Assembly: GCA_021845505.1 (NCBI GenBank)
Contig: JAJZVU010000013.1
Location: 22,956 to 86,955 of the forward strand
DNA length: 64,000 nucleotides
Source: Pseudomonadota bacterium
GTDB lineage: Bacteria; Pseudomonadota; Gammaproteobacteria; Burkholderiales; Burkholderiaceae_C
Reading direction: 5' to 3'
This document shows, one piece after another, positions 39,342 to 47,996 of the stretch; the stretch's first letter is position 1; every line of letters begins with the position of its first letter. Under the pieces are notes generated by a model that made no database searches, was not told the origin of the DNA, and saw only the letters and a program-made list of their open reading frames with translations. A program made the translations under genes and the position numbers.

Positions 39342-41408
39342 ATGGACCCACGCCCGCCTTCCTCGCGCTCGTCCGGCGCCCGCCCCTACCGGGCGGGCGC
39401 GATGCCGCGCTGGCTGCCGTGGCTGGCCGTGCTGGCGGTGGCGCTGGTGGGCTGGCTGGTCTACATGCCGGGCTTGCACGGCGGCTTCGTGTTCGACGAC
39501 TTCGGCAACATCGTGCAACAGCCCGCGTTCGCCCCGCAGGCGCTGCGCCAGCATTTCTGGGCCGCGGTGTGGGCCGGGCGCGCCGGGCCGCTGAGCCGGG
39601 CGTTGTCGATGCTCAGCTTCGCCTGGCAGGCCCGGGTGTGGGGCATGCAGCCGCAGCCGATGAAGGTGTTCAACGTCCTGCTGCACCTGGGCAACGGCGC
39701 GCTGGTGGCCGCGCTGTCGCTGCGCGTCGTGGCCTGGGTGCGCGCCCGCCAGGTCGAGCAGCGCGGCGCCTCCGACTGGGTCCTGCCGGCGCCGCTGCTG
39801 GCGCTGTTCGTGGCCGCGGCGTGGACGCTGGCGCCCATCCAGCTGACCGCGGTGCTGTACGTGGTGCAGCGCGAGGAATCGCTGGCCGCGGGGCTGGTGC
39901 TGCTGGGCCTGCTCGGCTACTGGCACGGGCGCATGCGCCTGCGGCGGGCGGTCCAGAGCGGCTCGTCGCGTGTCGGGGCCTGGGCCTGGATCTGGGGAAG
40001 CCTGGCCGGCGGCACCGCGCTGGCCGCGCTGGCCAAGGAGACCGGTGTGCTGCTGCCCGCCTATGCCGCCTTGCTGGAATGGGTGGTGCTGCGGGGCGAC
40101 TGCGGGGCGCAGCCGGGCAGCCGCACCCAGCGCGACCTGCGCTGCGCGCTGGGCGGGGTGTACGGGGTGGTCCTGCTGCTGCCCGGGGTGCTCGGACTGG
40201 CCTGGCTGCTGCCGGGAATCCTGCATGGCGGCTACTCCCAGCGGCCCTTCACCCTCGGCCAGCGGCTGCTCACCGAAGGCCGCGTGATGGTCGACTACCT
40301 GCACTGGATCCTGCTGCCCACCCCCGACCGCCTCAGCCTCTATCACGACGACATCGCGGTCTCGACATCCTGGCTGCGGCCGTGGACGACCGCGGCGTGC
40401 TGGGCACTGCTCGCGCTGCTGCTGCTGGCCGGCCTGGCGCTGCGCAAGCGCGCCCCGCTGGTCTGCCTGGGCATCCTGTGGTTTTTCGTCGGCCAGTCGC
40501 CGGTGTCGACCATCGTTCCGCTGGACCTGGCGTACGAGCACCGCAACTACCTTCCCAGCTGGGGCGTGCTGCTCGCCGCCTTCGGCCTGCTCGCCGCGTG
40601 GAGTCCGCGCCGCCGCGGCAGCTGGCCGGTGTTCGCCGGCACGCTGTGCGCCGCGCTGGTCGCGCTGTACGCGGGCTTCACCGCACTGCGCGCGCAGGTG
40701 TGGGGCAACCCCTACCGGCTGGCCTACTTCGAGGCCACGACCCATCCGCGCTCGCCTCGCGCGGCCTACGACCTCGGCCGCGTGCTCTACCTGATGGCAC
40801 CGGGAGCGCAAAGCCCGCTGTTCCAGCTGGCGACGCGGCAGATGCTCGATGCCGCCCGGCTGCCCGGCTCCGACATGGAGCCGATGCAGGCGCTGGTGTT
40901 CATGCACGCCAAGCTCGGCCTGCCGCTGGCGCCGGGCTGGTGGGCCGCGCTGCGCGAGGACCTGCGCACCCAGCACCTGGGCCCGGAGAACGTCGGCGCG
41001 CTGTACAGCCTGGTGCAATGCGCGGTCGACAAGACCTGCCGCTACGCCCCGGACGACCTGCGCCAGCTGGGCAGCCTGCTCGATCTGGGGGTGCGCGCCC
41101 ATCCGTACAACGCCGAGATGCGCACCCTGCGAGCCAGTTACGAGGTCCACGTGGCGCACAGCTATCCGGCGGCCTACCGCGACATGCTGCGCGCGGTCGC
41201 GCTCGACCCCGGGAGCCTGGACTACTGGAAGAACCTGGTGCAGCTGCAGATCGCCGGCAGGCAGTTCGCCCAGGCGGAGCAGGGGTTGCGGCGCATGCGC
41301 GAACTCGACCGCTTCGGGCTGCACCTGCCGCTGCTGCGTAGCCTGCGCCGGCAGTTGCGCAGCGCCAGCGCCGCCGCCGCGCACCTTGCCGCCGGGGGGC
41401 CGCAGTGA
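39342..41408 (+). CDS. TMTC/GT-C-like membrane glycosyltransferase with helical-repeat C-terminus (1)
   Basis: A 688-residue polytopic membrane protein not matched to a named bacterial enzyme. About eight or more hydrophobic helices occupy residues 23-450, then a soluble TPR-like part runs to the end. Motifs in order are FDDFGN (51-56) in the first outer loop, LYVVQRE (172-178), KETG (232-235), YHDDIAVSTSWLRP (334-347) and EHRNYLPS (399-406). This series parallels eukaryotic TMTC O-mannosyltransferases. It overlaps its paralogue by GTGA. A start at 39402 (MPRWLPWL) is also possible. Confidence 0.8.
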   Translation: MDPRPPSSRSSGARPYRAGAMPRWLPWLAVLAVALVGWLVYMPGLHGGFVFDDFGNIVQQPAFAPQALRQHFWAAVWAGRAGPLSRALSMLSFAWQARVWGMQPQPMKVFNVLLHLGNGALVAALSLRVVAWVRARQVEQRGASDWVLPAPLLALFVAAAWTLAPIQLTAVLYVVQREESLAAGLVLLGLLGYWHGRMRLRRAVQSGSSRVGAWAWIWGSLAGGTALAALAKETGVLLPAYAALLEWVVLRGDCGAQPGSRTQRDLRCALGGVYGVVLLLPGVLGLAWLLPGILHGGYSQRPFTLGQRLLTEGRVMVDYLHWILLPTPDRLSLYHDDIAVSTSWLRPWTTAACWALLALLLLAGLALRKRAPLVCLGILWFFVGQSPVSTIVPLDLAYEHRNYLPSWGVLLAAFGLLAAWSPRRRGSWPVFAGTLCAALVALYAGFTALRAQVWGNPYRLAYFEATTHPRSPRAAYDLGRVLYLMAPGAQSPLFQLATRQMLDAARLPGSDMEPMQALVFMHAKLGLPLAPGWWAALREDLRTQHLGPENVGALYSLVQCAVDKTCRYAPDDLRQLGSLLDLGVRAHPYNAEMRTLRASYEVHVAHSYPAAYRDMLRAVALDPGSLDYWKNLVQLQIAGRQFAQAEQGLRRMRELDRFGLHLPLLRSLRRQLRSASAAAAHLAAGGPQ

Positions 41409-43501
41409 TCGGCGACGAGTCCGCGCGGCGCAGGCCGTGGCTGCCCGTGCTGGCGCTGCTGGCGCTGCTCGGGCTGACCTGGCTGGTCTACTGGCCCGGG
41501 CGCAGCGGCGGATTCCTGTTCGACGACTACTCCAACCTCGACGCGCTGGGCAACTACGGGCCGATCGACCGGTGGTGGAAGGTCGTGGCCTTCGTCACCT
41601 CGGGCTTTGCCGGCCCCACCGGGCGCCCGCTGGCGCTGGCCAGCTTCCTGCTCGACGCCCGCGACTGGCCGGCGGCCGCGCAGGCTTTCAAGCTGACCAA
41701 CGTGGCCATCCACCTGGCCTGCGGCGTGCTGCTGGCCGGGCTGCTGCGCGCCCTCAGCCGCGCGCTGGGCGCCGAGGATCGGCGCGCGGCGTGGATCGGC
41801 GTGCTCGCCGCCGGCATGTGGATGCTCGACCCCTTCTGGGTCAGCACCACCCTGTACGTGGTGCAGCGCATGGCCATGCTGGCGGCGCTGTTCGTGTTCG
41901 CCGGGCTGTGGGCCTACGCGCACGGCCGCGAGCGGCTGCGCCAGCGGCGGCGCGGCGCCTGGCCGTGGATGAGCGCGGCGATCGTGCTGGGCACCCCGCT
42001 GGCCGTGCTGAGCAAGGAAAACGGCGCGTTGCTGCCGCTGCTGGCGTGGCTGCTCGAGGCTTTCGTGCTGGGTCGCGACGGCCTGGCCGGCCGCAGCCGC
42101 GGCTTCGCGCTGTGGAAACTGGTGTTCCTGGTGCTGCCCTCGCTGCTGCTGCTGGCGTACCTCGCGACCTACCTGCCCGCGGTCTGGGAAGGTGCGCGCG
42201 GCGGGCGGGCGTTCACCCCCGGCGAGCGGCTGCTCAGCGAAAGCCGCATCGTCTGGACCTACCTGCGCGACATCTGGACCGCGCGCGCGCACGACGGCGG
42301 GCTGTTCCACGACGACGTGGCGGTGTCCACCGGCTGGCTGCACCCGCTGGACACGCTGCCGGCGGTGCTCGGGCTGCTCGCGCTGGGGCTGGCGGCCTGG
42401 CGCGCGCGCACCGCGCGCAGCGCGGCCTGGGTCGCCGCCGGCACCGCGGTGATGTTCTATTTCGCCGGGCAGCTGATCGAGTCGACGTGGATCCAGCTCG
42501 AACTCGTGTTCGAGCACCGCAACTACCTGCCGGCGGCGTTGATGTTCTGGCCGCTGGCCTGGCTGGCGGTGCCGGAGCGCCGGCACGGCGGGGCGCCGCC
42601 GTCGTGGTGCCGGCCGTCGCTGCGCTGGCTGCGCCTGGCCATGCTCGGGTGGATCGCGGTGTTCGCGCTGCAGACCGCGCGCCGCGCCAGCGAGTGGGGT
42701 GAACCCTTCCAGCAGGCGCTGGTGTGGGCGGGCGAGCACCCGGACTCGCCGCGCGCTCAAGGCTACCTGGCCAACCTGTGGAGCCGCGCCGGCAACCAGG
42801 CCGAGGCGGCCCGGCTGCTCGACGCCGGGCTGCGGCTGCATCCCCGCAGCCTGGTGCTGCTGATCGACCGTGCCGGGGTGGCCTGCGTCCAGGGCAGCGC
42901 GCCGCCGGGATTGGCGCAGGCGCTGCTGGGCGCGGCGGCCGCGGCTCCGCTGGGCAACCAGGTGGTGCAGTACCAGGTGGGACGGCTGATCGCCGGGCTG
43001 CGCGGCTGCGGCGCGTTCGGCGCCGGTTTCAACGGCCAACTGCTGGCGGCCGCGCTGCGCAGCCCGCAGGCGGACTTGCCGCAGGTGCGGCGCGACCTGC
43101 TGCACCAGCAGGCGCTGCACCAACTCGCACATGGCGACGCGGCCGCGGCCTACGCGCTGGACCTGCGGGCGCTGCGGCTGCCGGGCCTTCCGCCCGGCGC
43201 GCGGCTGCGCTTCGCGGCCGAACTGGGCAGCGCCGGCCATCCGCGGCTGGCGCTGCGACTGCTCGACGCGGTGGCCTCGCCGCTGGCGCATATCCACGGC
43301 TGGAGCATGGCCTCGTGGAACCAGCGCTGGCTGCGCCATGTGGGGTTTTATCGCCAGAGCGAATCGCATATGCGCCGGGTGCTGCGGCAGCAGATCGCCG
43401 CGGCGGCGGTACGCAGCGCAGCCGCCGCGAGCCCGGCTCGCGCGCCGGCCGCGGCAGCCTCGCGGCCCGCCGCGGCGTCCAGCCCTGGAGGACCCGCATG
43501 A
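41405..43501 (+). CDS. TMTC/GT-C-like membrane glycosyltransferase with helical-repeat C-terminus (2)
   Basis: A 698-residue paralogue of the preceding protein with the same plan: FDDYSN (39-44), LYVVQRM (150-156), KENG (204-207), FHDDVAVSTGWLHP (301-314) and EHRNYLP (370-376), then a helical-repeat part and an Ala/Pro-rich tail. The two aspartates of the FDD motif in the first periplasmic loop are the likely metal or acceptor site, as in GT-C enzymes. Start is GTG inside the previous stop; the stop overlaps the next ATG. Donor is probably a polyprenyl-phosphate sugar (inference). Confidence 0.8.
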   Translation: MIGDESARRRPWLPVLALLALLGLTWLVYWPGRSGGFLFDDYSNLDALGNYGPIDRWWKVVAFVTSGFAGPTGRPLALASFLLDARDWPAAAQAFKLTNVAIHLACGVLLAGLLRALSRALGAEDRRAAWIGVLAAGMWMLDPFWVSTTLYVVQRMAMLAALFVFAGLWAYAHGRERLRQRRRGAWPWMSAAIVLGTPLAVLSKENGALLPLLAWLLEAFVLGRDGLAGRSRGFALWKLVFLVLPSLLLLAYLATYLPAVWEGARGGRAFTPGERLLSESRIVWTYLRDIWTARAHDGGLFHDDVAVSTGWLHPLDTLPAVLGLLALGLAAWRARTARSAAWVAAGTAVMFYFAGQLIESTWIQLELVFEHRNYLPAALMFWPLAWLAVPERRHGGAPPSWCRPSLRWLRLAMLGWIAVFALQTARRASEWGEPFQQALVWAGEHPDSPRAQGYLANLWSRAGNQAEAARLLDAGLRLHPRSLVLLIDRAGVACVQGSAPPGLAQALLGAAAAAPLGNQVVQYQVGRLIAGLRGCGAFGAGFNGQLLAAALRSPQADLPQVRRDLLHQQALHQLAHGDAAAAYALDLRALRLPGLPPGARLRFAAELGSAGHPRLALRLLDAVASPLAHIHGWSMASWNQRWLRHVGFYRQSESHMRRVLRQQIAAAAVRSAAAASPARAPAAAASRPAAASSPGGPA

Positions 43502-44466
43502 ACCGGCAGATGGAGGACGCGGCCGAGCCGCGCGGGGCGCGGCCCGAGGCCGTGCAGGCAGCCGAGCGACAGCACGCCGGGCCGCAGGATGCGGGGCAGG
43601 CGCAGCCAGCCCGGCCGGCCGTGTCGGTGATCCTGCCGGCACGCAACGAGCAGGGTGCGGTGGGCGCCACCGTGCGCCGCCTGCGCGAGGCGCTGCCCGA
43701 GGCCGAGGTGATCGTGGTCGACGACGGCTCGACCGATGCCACCGCGCAGCAGGCCGAGCAGGCCGGCGCGGTGGTGCTGCGCCGGCCCTACGGCATGGGC
43801 AACGGCGCGGCGATCAAGGCCGGCGCGCGCGCCGCGACGGGGCGCGTGCTGGTGTTCATGGACGCCGACGGCCAGCACGACCCGGCCGATGTGCCGCGGC
43901 TGCTGGCGCGCCTGGACGAGGGCTACGACATGGTGGTGGGCGCGCGCGACGGCGCCTCGCAGGCCAGCGTCGGCCGTGGCCTGGCCAACCGGCTGTACAA
44001 CCGGCTCGCCACCTGGATGACCGGCCACCCGGTGCTCGACCTGACCAGCGGCTTTCGCGCAGCGCGCGCGTCGCGCTTCCGCGAATTCCTGCACCTGCTG
44101 CCCAACGGGTTTTCCTACCCCACCACCTGCACCATGGCGTTCTTCCGCAGCGCCTACCCGGTGGCCTACCTGCCGATCCGCGCGGCGCGCCGGGTCGGCA
44201 ACAGCCACATCCGGCCGCTGCGCGACGGCATACGCTTCCTGCTGATCATCTTCAAGATCGCCACGCTGTATTCCCCGCTCAAGCTGTTCGCCCCGGTGGC
44301 GCTGGGCTTCTGGCTCCTGGGGCTGGGCAACTACGCCTACACCTTCGCCACCTCGCACCGTTTCACCAACATGAGCGCGCTGCTGCTGAGCGCCGGGGTC
44401 ATCGTGTTCCTGATCGGTCTGATCTCCGAGCAGATCACCAACCTGACCTACCGCAGGGATACATGA
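43498..44466 (+). CDS. Family 2 glycosyltransferase, polyprenyl-phosphate-sugar synthase-like
   Basis: A 322-residue GT-A enzyme. After a variable 40-residue head come SVILPARNEQGAV, VIVVDDGSTDATAQ and the metal-binding DADGQHDP, as in dolichol-phosphate mannose/glucose synthases, followed by two C-terminal membrane helices (about 255-275 and 288-308). Such enzymes load a sugar onto polyprenyl phosphate for GT-C transferases, which fits the two genes before it. ATGA overlaps at both ends make this the third gene of a coupled operon. Confidence 0.9.
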   Translation: MNRQMEDAAEPRGARPEAVQAAERQHAGPQDAGQAQPARPAVSVILPARNEQGAVGATVRRLREALPEAEVIVVDDGSTDATAQQAEQAGAVVLRRPYGMGNGAAIKAGARAATGRVLVFMDADGQHDPADVPRLLARLDEGYDMVVGARDGASQASVGRGLANRLYNRLATWMTGHPVLDLTSGFRAARASRFREFLHLLPNGFSYPTTCTMAFFRSAYPVAYLPIRAARRVGNSHIRPLRDGIRFLLIIFKIATLYSPLKLFAPVALGFWLLGLGNYAYTFATSHRFTNMSALLLSAGVIVFLIGLISEQITNLTYRRDT

Positions 44467-45557
44467 TCCACGTGATCCTCGGCACCAAGGCGCAGCTGAT
44501 CAAGATGGCGCCGATCATGCGGCTGCTTCAGGACCGAGGCGTCGAGTACCGCTTCATCGCCACCGGCCAGCACCGCGAGACCATGCAGGACCTGCTGGAC
44601 AACTTCGGCATCCGTCGGCCCGACGTGGTGCTGTACGACGGCCCCGACGTGACCTCCATACCCAGGATGGCGCTGTGGTCGCTGCGCATCCTCGCGAGCA
44701 CCGCGTGGCGCAGGGCCGCGATCTTCGGCCCGCGGCCGGCGGGCATCGTGCTGGTGCATGGCGACACCTTTTCCACGCTGCTCGGCGCGTTGATGGGGCG
44801 CATGGCCGGGTTGCGCGTCGGCCATGTCGAATCGGGGTTGCGCTCGTTCCGGCTGCTGCATCCCTTTCCCGAGGAGCTGACCCGGCTGGCGGTGTTCCGG
44901 CTGGCGCATGTCCACTATTGCGCCGGGGCCTGGGCGCTCGCCAACCTGAGCCGGGTGCGCGGCGAGAAGATCGACACCGGCAGCAACACCCTGGCCGATG
45001 CGGTGCGCCTGGCCGCCGCGGCGCCCAGGCAGCCCGCCGAGCAACCGTTCGCGCAGCGCGGCGGCAGCGAGGCCTACTGCGTGGCATCGATCCACCGCTT
45101 CGAGAACATCCGCAACCGCGGCGCGCTGGAGCGCATCGTCGGCCTGCTCGAGCGCATCGCGGCGAGTCGCCCGATGGTATTCGTGCTGCACCCGCCGACC
45201 CTGCGCAAGCTGCGCGGGCACGGCCTGCTGCAGCGCCTGGAGGCCAACCCGCGCATCGAGCTTCGCCCGCGCAGCGACTTCTTCCGCTTCATCCGGCTGG
45301 TCGACGGCGCCGACTTCGTCGTCAGCGACGGAGGCAGCAACCAGGAGGAGTGCCACTACCTCGGCAAGCCGGTGCTGCTGCTGCGCATGGCCACCGAGCG
45401 GCGCGAGGGCCTGGGGCAGAACTGCGTGCTCAGCCGCTACGACCCCGAGGTGGTCGACCGCTTCGTCGAGCAGTGGCAGAGCCACCGCAGGCCGGCCGAC
45501 CTCGGGCAGGCTTCGCCTTCGCGGATCATCGTCGAGCATTGCCTGGCCGCCGCGTGA
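44463..45557 (+). CDS. UDP-N-acetylglucosamine 2-epimerase-like protein (WecB family)
   Basis: A 364-residue GT-B-fold protein. It begins MIHVILGTKAQLIKMAPI and carries the family features VHGDTFSTLLG, VGHVESGLRS, the FPEELTRL segment where WecB has PEEINR, the histidine-arginine motif SIHRFEN, and SDGGSNQEE near the end. The known reaction is UDP-GlcNAc to UDP-ManNAc; the sequence departs enough from WecB that the exact sugar is uncertain. It starts within the GT2 stop and closes the four-gene operon. Confidence 0.87.
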   Translation: MIHVILGTKAQLIKMAPIMRLLQDRGVEYRFIATGQHRETMQDLLDNFGIRRPDVVLYDGPDVTSIPRMALWSLRILASTAWRRAAIFGPRPAGIVLVHGDTFSTLLGALMGRMAGLRVGHVESGLRSFRLLHPFPEELTRLAVFRLAHVHYCAGAWALANLSRVRGEKIDTGSNTLADAVRLAAAAPRQPAEQPFAQRGGSEAYCVASIHRFENIRNRGALERIVGLLERIAASRPMVFVLHPPTLRKLRGHGLLQRLEANPRIELRPRSDFFRFIRLVDGADFVVSDGGSNQEECHYLGKPVLLLRMATERREGLGQNCVLSRYDPEVVDRFVEQWQSHRRPADLGQASPSRIIVEHCLAAA

Positions 45558-45560
45558 GCG

Positions 45561-45590
45561 TGCCGGAAGGTACCGGAAGGCGCCGGAGCG
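45561..45590. repeat. Three tandem 10-bp repeats
   Basis: TGCCGGAAGG, TACCGGAAGG and CGCCGGAGCG follow one another directly after the epimerase-like gene, in the 63-base convergent gap to the next glycosyltransferase. Confidence 0.6.
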
Positions 45591-45620
45591 CACCGCAGCC
45601 GCAACGGCCGCCCGCGGTGC

Positions 45621-46742
45621 TCAGCGCGGGTCCGCAGCGGCGCAGGCTGCCAGCTCGGCGTCGAGAGTGGCGACCAGCGCGCTCCAGTCCTGGGGCACCG
45701 GCGGCGGCGGCGCCGGGTGTTCGAGCGCGTGGCGCATCGCCCGTACCAGCGACTGCGTGTCGTCGGCCGTGTACAGATGCCCCGGCGTGGCCGCCAGCAG
45801 CGGCCGCATCGCGCCGACGTCGGCTGCGATGAACGGCAGCCCGCAGGCGGCCATCTCGTAGGCCTTCTGCGGAAAGCAATAGCGGCCGAAGGGGGTGTCG
45901 CGCAGATAGATCACTCCCAGGTCGAGTGCGCTGAACAGCGTCGCCACCTGTGCGTGGTCGAGCCGCCCGAGGTAGTGCACGCGCTCGTCGCGGGGAGGGG
46001 GCAGGGCCGCGTCGGCGGGGCCCGCCAGCACCAGATGCAGGCGCGGGCATGCCTCGCGCAGTCTCCGGAAGCCTTCGTAGACGGTCGCGATACCCCGGTC
46101 GGCGGCCAGGTGGCCGGCCGTTCCCACGAGCAGCGCGTCGGCGGGCAGGCCCAGCGCGCCGCGGCTGGCCGCGCGATCGCCGGCGCGGAACACCTGCAGG
46201 TCGACGGTGCTGGGCAGGCTGACGACACGGCCGTGCGCCCGGTAGTCGTCGCGCACATGCGCGGCCAGCGCCTCCGAGGTGCAGCTGACCAGCGCGGCCT
46301 CGCGAACCGCGCTGCGCAGCGCGCGCCTGGCGCCGGGGATGCGCGCCATGCCGAAGCTCTCGAAATCGTCGTACAGATCCGCGGCGAAGGGAACCCGCAA
46401 GCGCCGCGCGCACCGCGCGGCCAGCGCGACGTGCAGGATGTCGGAGGCGCCGATCACCCGCTCGGGAGCGAAGTCGCGCAGCTCGCCCAGCATCCACGCC
46501 GCAGCCGACGCGAGGCGCGGCAGCCGCAGCCCGCCCACTCGCCGCGAGCGCCAGCGCAGCGAGCCGGCGGGGCTCTCGTGCTGCCAGGCCGCATCGGCGT
46601 CGGCGTGGTAGCTCAGGCACAGCCCCAGCACCTCGTGTCCACGCGCGGCGAGCTGCCAGGGGATTTCGTACAACCGGCCGTAGCGGTCGAGCACCACGTC
46701 CTTGCCCATGTAGCGGCGCTTGCACAGGAAGGCGATGCGCAT
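45621..46742 (-). CDS. Glycosyltransferase, GT-B fold (family 4-like)
   Basis: A 373-residue cytoplasmic GT-B enzyme, probably adding a sugar to a surface glycan. The N-terminal domain starts MRIAFLCKRRYMGKDVVLDRYGR; the donor half has VGTAGHLAADRGI, HYLGRLDHAQVATLFSALDL and the E-x7-E-like segment FPQKAYEMAACGLPFIAADVGA. It lies 11 bases downstream of the glf stop in the same direction, so the two are probably co-transcribed. The donor cannot be read from sequence. Confidence 0.85.
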   Translation of the reverse strand: MRIAFLCKRRYMGKDVVLDRYGRLYEIPWQLAARGHEVLGLCLSYHADADAAWQHESPAGSLRWRSRRVGGLRLPRLASAAAWMLGELRDFAPERVIGASDILHVALAARCARRLRVPFAADLYDDFESFGMARIPGARRALRSAVREAALVSCTSEALAAHVRDDYRAHGRVVSLPSTVDLQVFRAGDRAASRGALGLPADALLVGTAGHLAADRGIATVYEGFRRLREACPRLHLVLAGPADAALPPPRDERVHYLGRLDHAQVATLFSALDLGVIYLRDTPFGRYCFPQKAYEMAACGLPFIAADVGAMRPLLAATPGHLYTADDTQSLVRAMRHALEHPAPPPPVPQDWSALVATLDAELAACAAADPR

Positions 46743-46753
46743 GGCCGGGGTCG

Positions 46754-47857
46754 TCAGGCCTTCAGGCGTTCGGCCGCGGCCAGCGCGGCGCCCACCACCT
46801 GGTCCATGTTGTAGTAGCGGTACTGCGCGAGCCGGCCGACGAAGGTCACGCCGCTCTCGCGCTCGGCCATCTCCTCGTAGCGCTTGAACAGCGCCTCGTT
46901 GTCGGCGCGGGGGATCGGGTAGTAGGGGTCGCCCTCGGCCTGCGGGTATTCGCGCACGATCGACGTGCCGCGGTGCCGCTGGCCGGTCAGGTGCTTGAAC
47001 TCGGTGATGCGGGTGTAGTCGTGGTCGTTGGGGTAGTTCCAGGTTCCGGTTTCCTGGAAGCGCTCGGTGTCGGCCAGGTGTTCGTGCTGGAAGCGCAGCG
47101 AGCGATAGGGCAGCTTGCCGTGGCAATGCCCGAACCAGGCGTCGATCGGCCCGGTGAACACCGTGTGCGCAAAGCCCCGGTCCGCGCCGCGCCGCCGCAT
47201 GTCGAGGAAATCCACCCCGAGCTCGACGCGGATGTTCGGATGGTCGAGCATGCTGGCGAACATCGCCGCGTAGCCGTCGCGGGGCATCGCCTGGTGGGTG
47301 TCGGTGAAGTAGCGGTCGTCGTCGTTGCAGCGCACCGGGATGCGCGCGGCCACCCCGGCCTTGAGCTCCGACGGGTCCAGCCCCCACTGCTTGCGGGTGT
47401 AGTGCAGGAAGAACTTTTCGTAGAGGTCGCGCCCGACACTGTTCAGCACCACGTCCTCGCTGCTGCGCACCGGCTCGCGCGCCTCGCGCACCCGCTCGAA
47501 GAACGCCGCCGCGCCGGCCTCGTCGAGATCGAGCCCGTACAGCATGTTCAGCGTGGTGCGGTTGATCGGGAACGGGTAGGCGACGCCGCCGACCACGCTG
47601 CGCACCCGGTGCTCGTAGGCCCGCCAGGCGGTGAAGCGCGACAGCCAGTCGAACACCCGCTGGCTGTTGGTGTGGAAGATATGCGGGCCGTAGGGGTGGA
47701 TCAGCACCCCGTGCGAGTCGACTGCGTCGTGGGCGTTGCCGCCGATGTGCGGGCGGCGGTCGATCACCAGCACCGTGCGCCCGGCCTCGGCGAGTTCGCG
47801 CGCGACCACGCTGCCGGCGAAGCCGGCGCCGACAATGAGGGTTTCACGGGGAGGCAT
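46754..47857 (-). CDS. glf: UDP-galactopyranose mutase
   Basis: A 367-residue FAD enzyme that converts UDP-galactopyranose into UDP-galactofuranose. The dinucleotide motif GAGFAG is at 10-15, then RRPHIGGNAHD, the HPYGPHIFHTN loop, FPINRTTLN, YTRKQWGLDPSEL and the C-terminal YYNMDQVVGAAL. The length is normal. It is divergent from a GT2 gene with galactofuranosyltransferase features, so the surface polysaccharide of this strain probably contains galactofuranose. Confidence 0.96.
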   Translation of the reverse strand: MPPRETLIVGAGFAGSVVARELAEAGRTVLVIDRRPHIGGNAHDAVDSHGVLIHPYGPHIFHTNSQRVFDWLSRFTAWRAYEHRVRSVVGGVAYPFPINRTTLNMLYGLDLDEAGAAAFFERVREAREPVRSSEDVVLNSVGRDLYEKFFLHYTRKQWGLDPSELKAGVAARIPVRCNDDDRYFTDTHQAMPRDGYAAMFASMLDHPNIRVELGVDFLDMRRRGADRGFAHTVFTGPIDAWFGHCHGKLPYRSLRFQHEHLADTERFQETGTWNYPNDHDYTRITEFKHLTGQRHRGTSIVREYPQAEGDPYYPIPRADNEALFKRYEEMAERESGVTFVGRLAQYRYYNMDQVVGAALAAAERLKA

Positions 47858-47996
47858 GGCCGGCGGTCACGGGTCGATCGGTTGGACGGGACATGGTACC
47901 TTTCGCTCGCGTGGCATGGCCGCGGGCCATGTGTGCCGCTGTCGGGCCTGGCGCGTGGGGCGCCGGCGCACACCGTTGCAAGCTGTCGATCGAGCC

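Noticed and set aside
37989..41384. Long minus-strand frame opposite the aminotransferase and first TMTC-like gene
   Set aside because: Antisense artefact of GC-rich codon usage; the plus strand has motifs, membrane helices and 4-bp gene overlaps.
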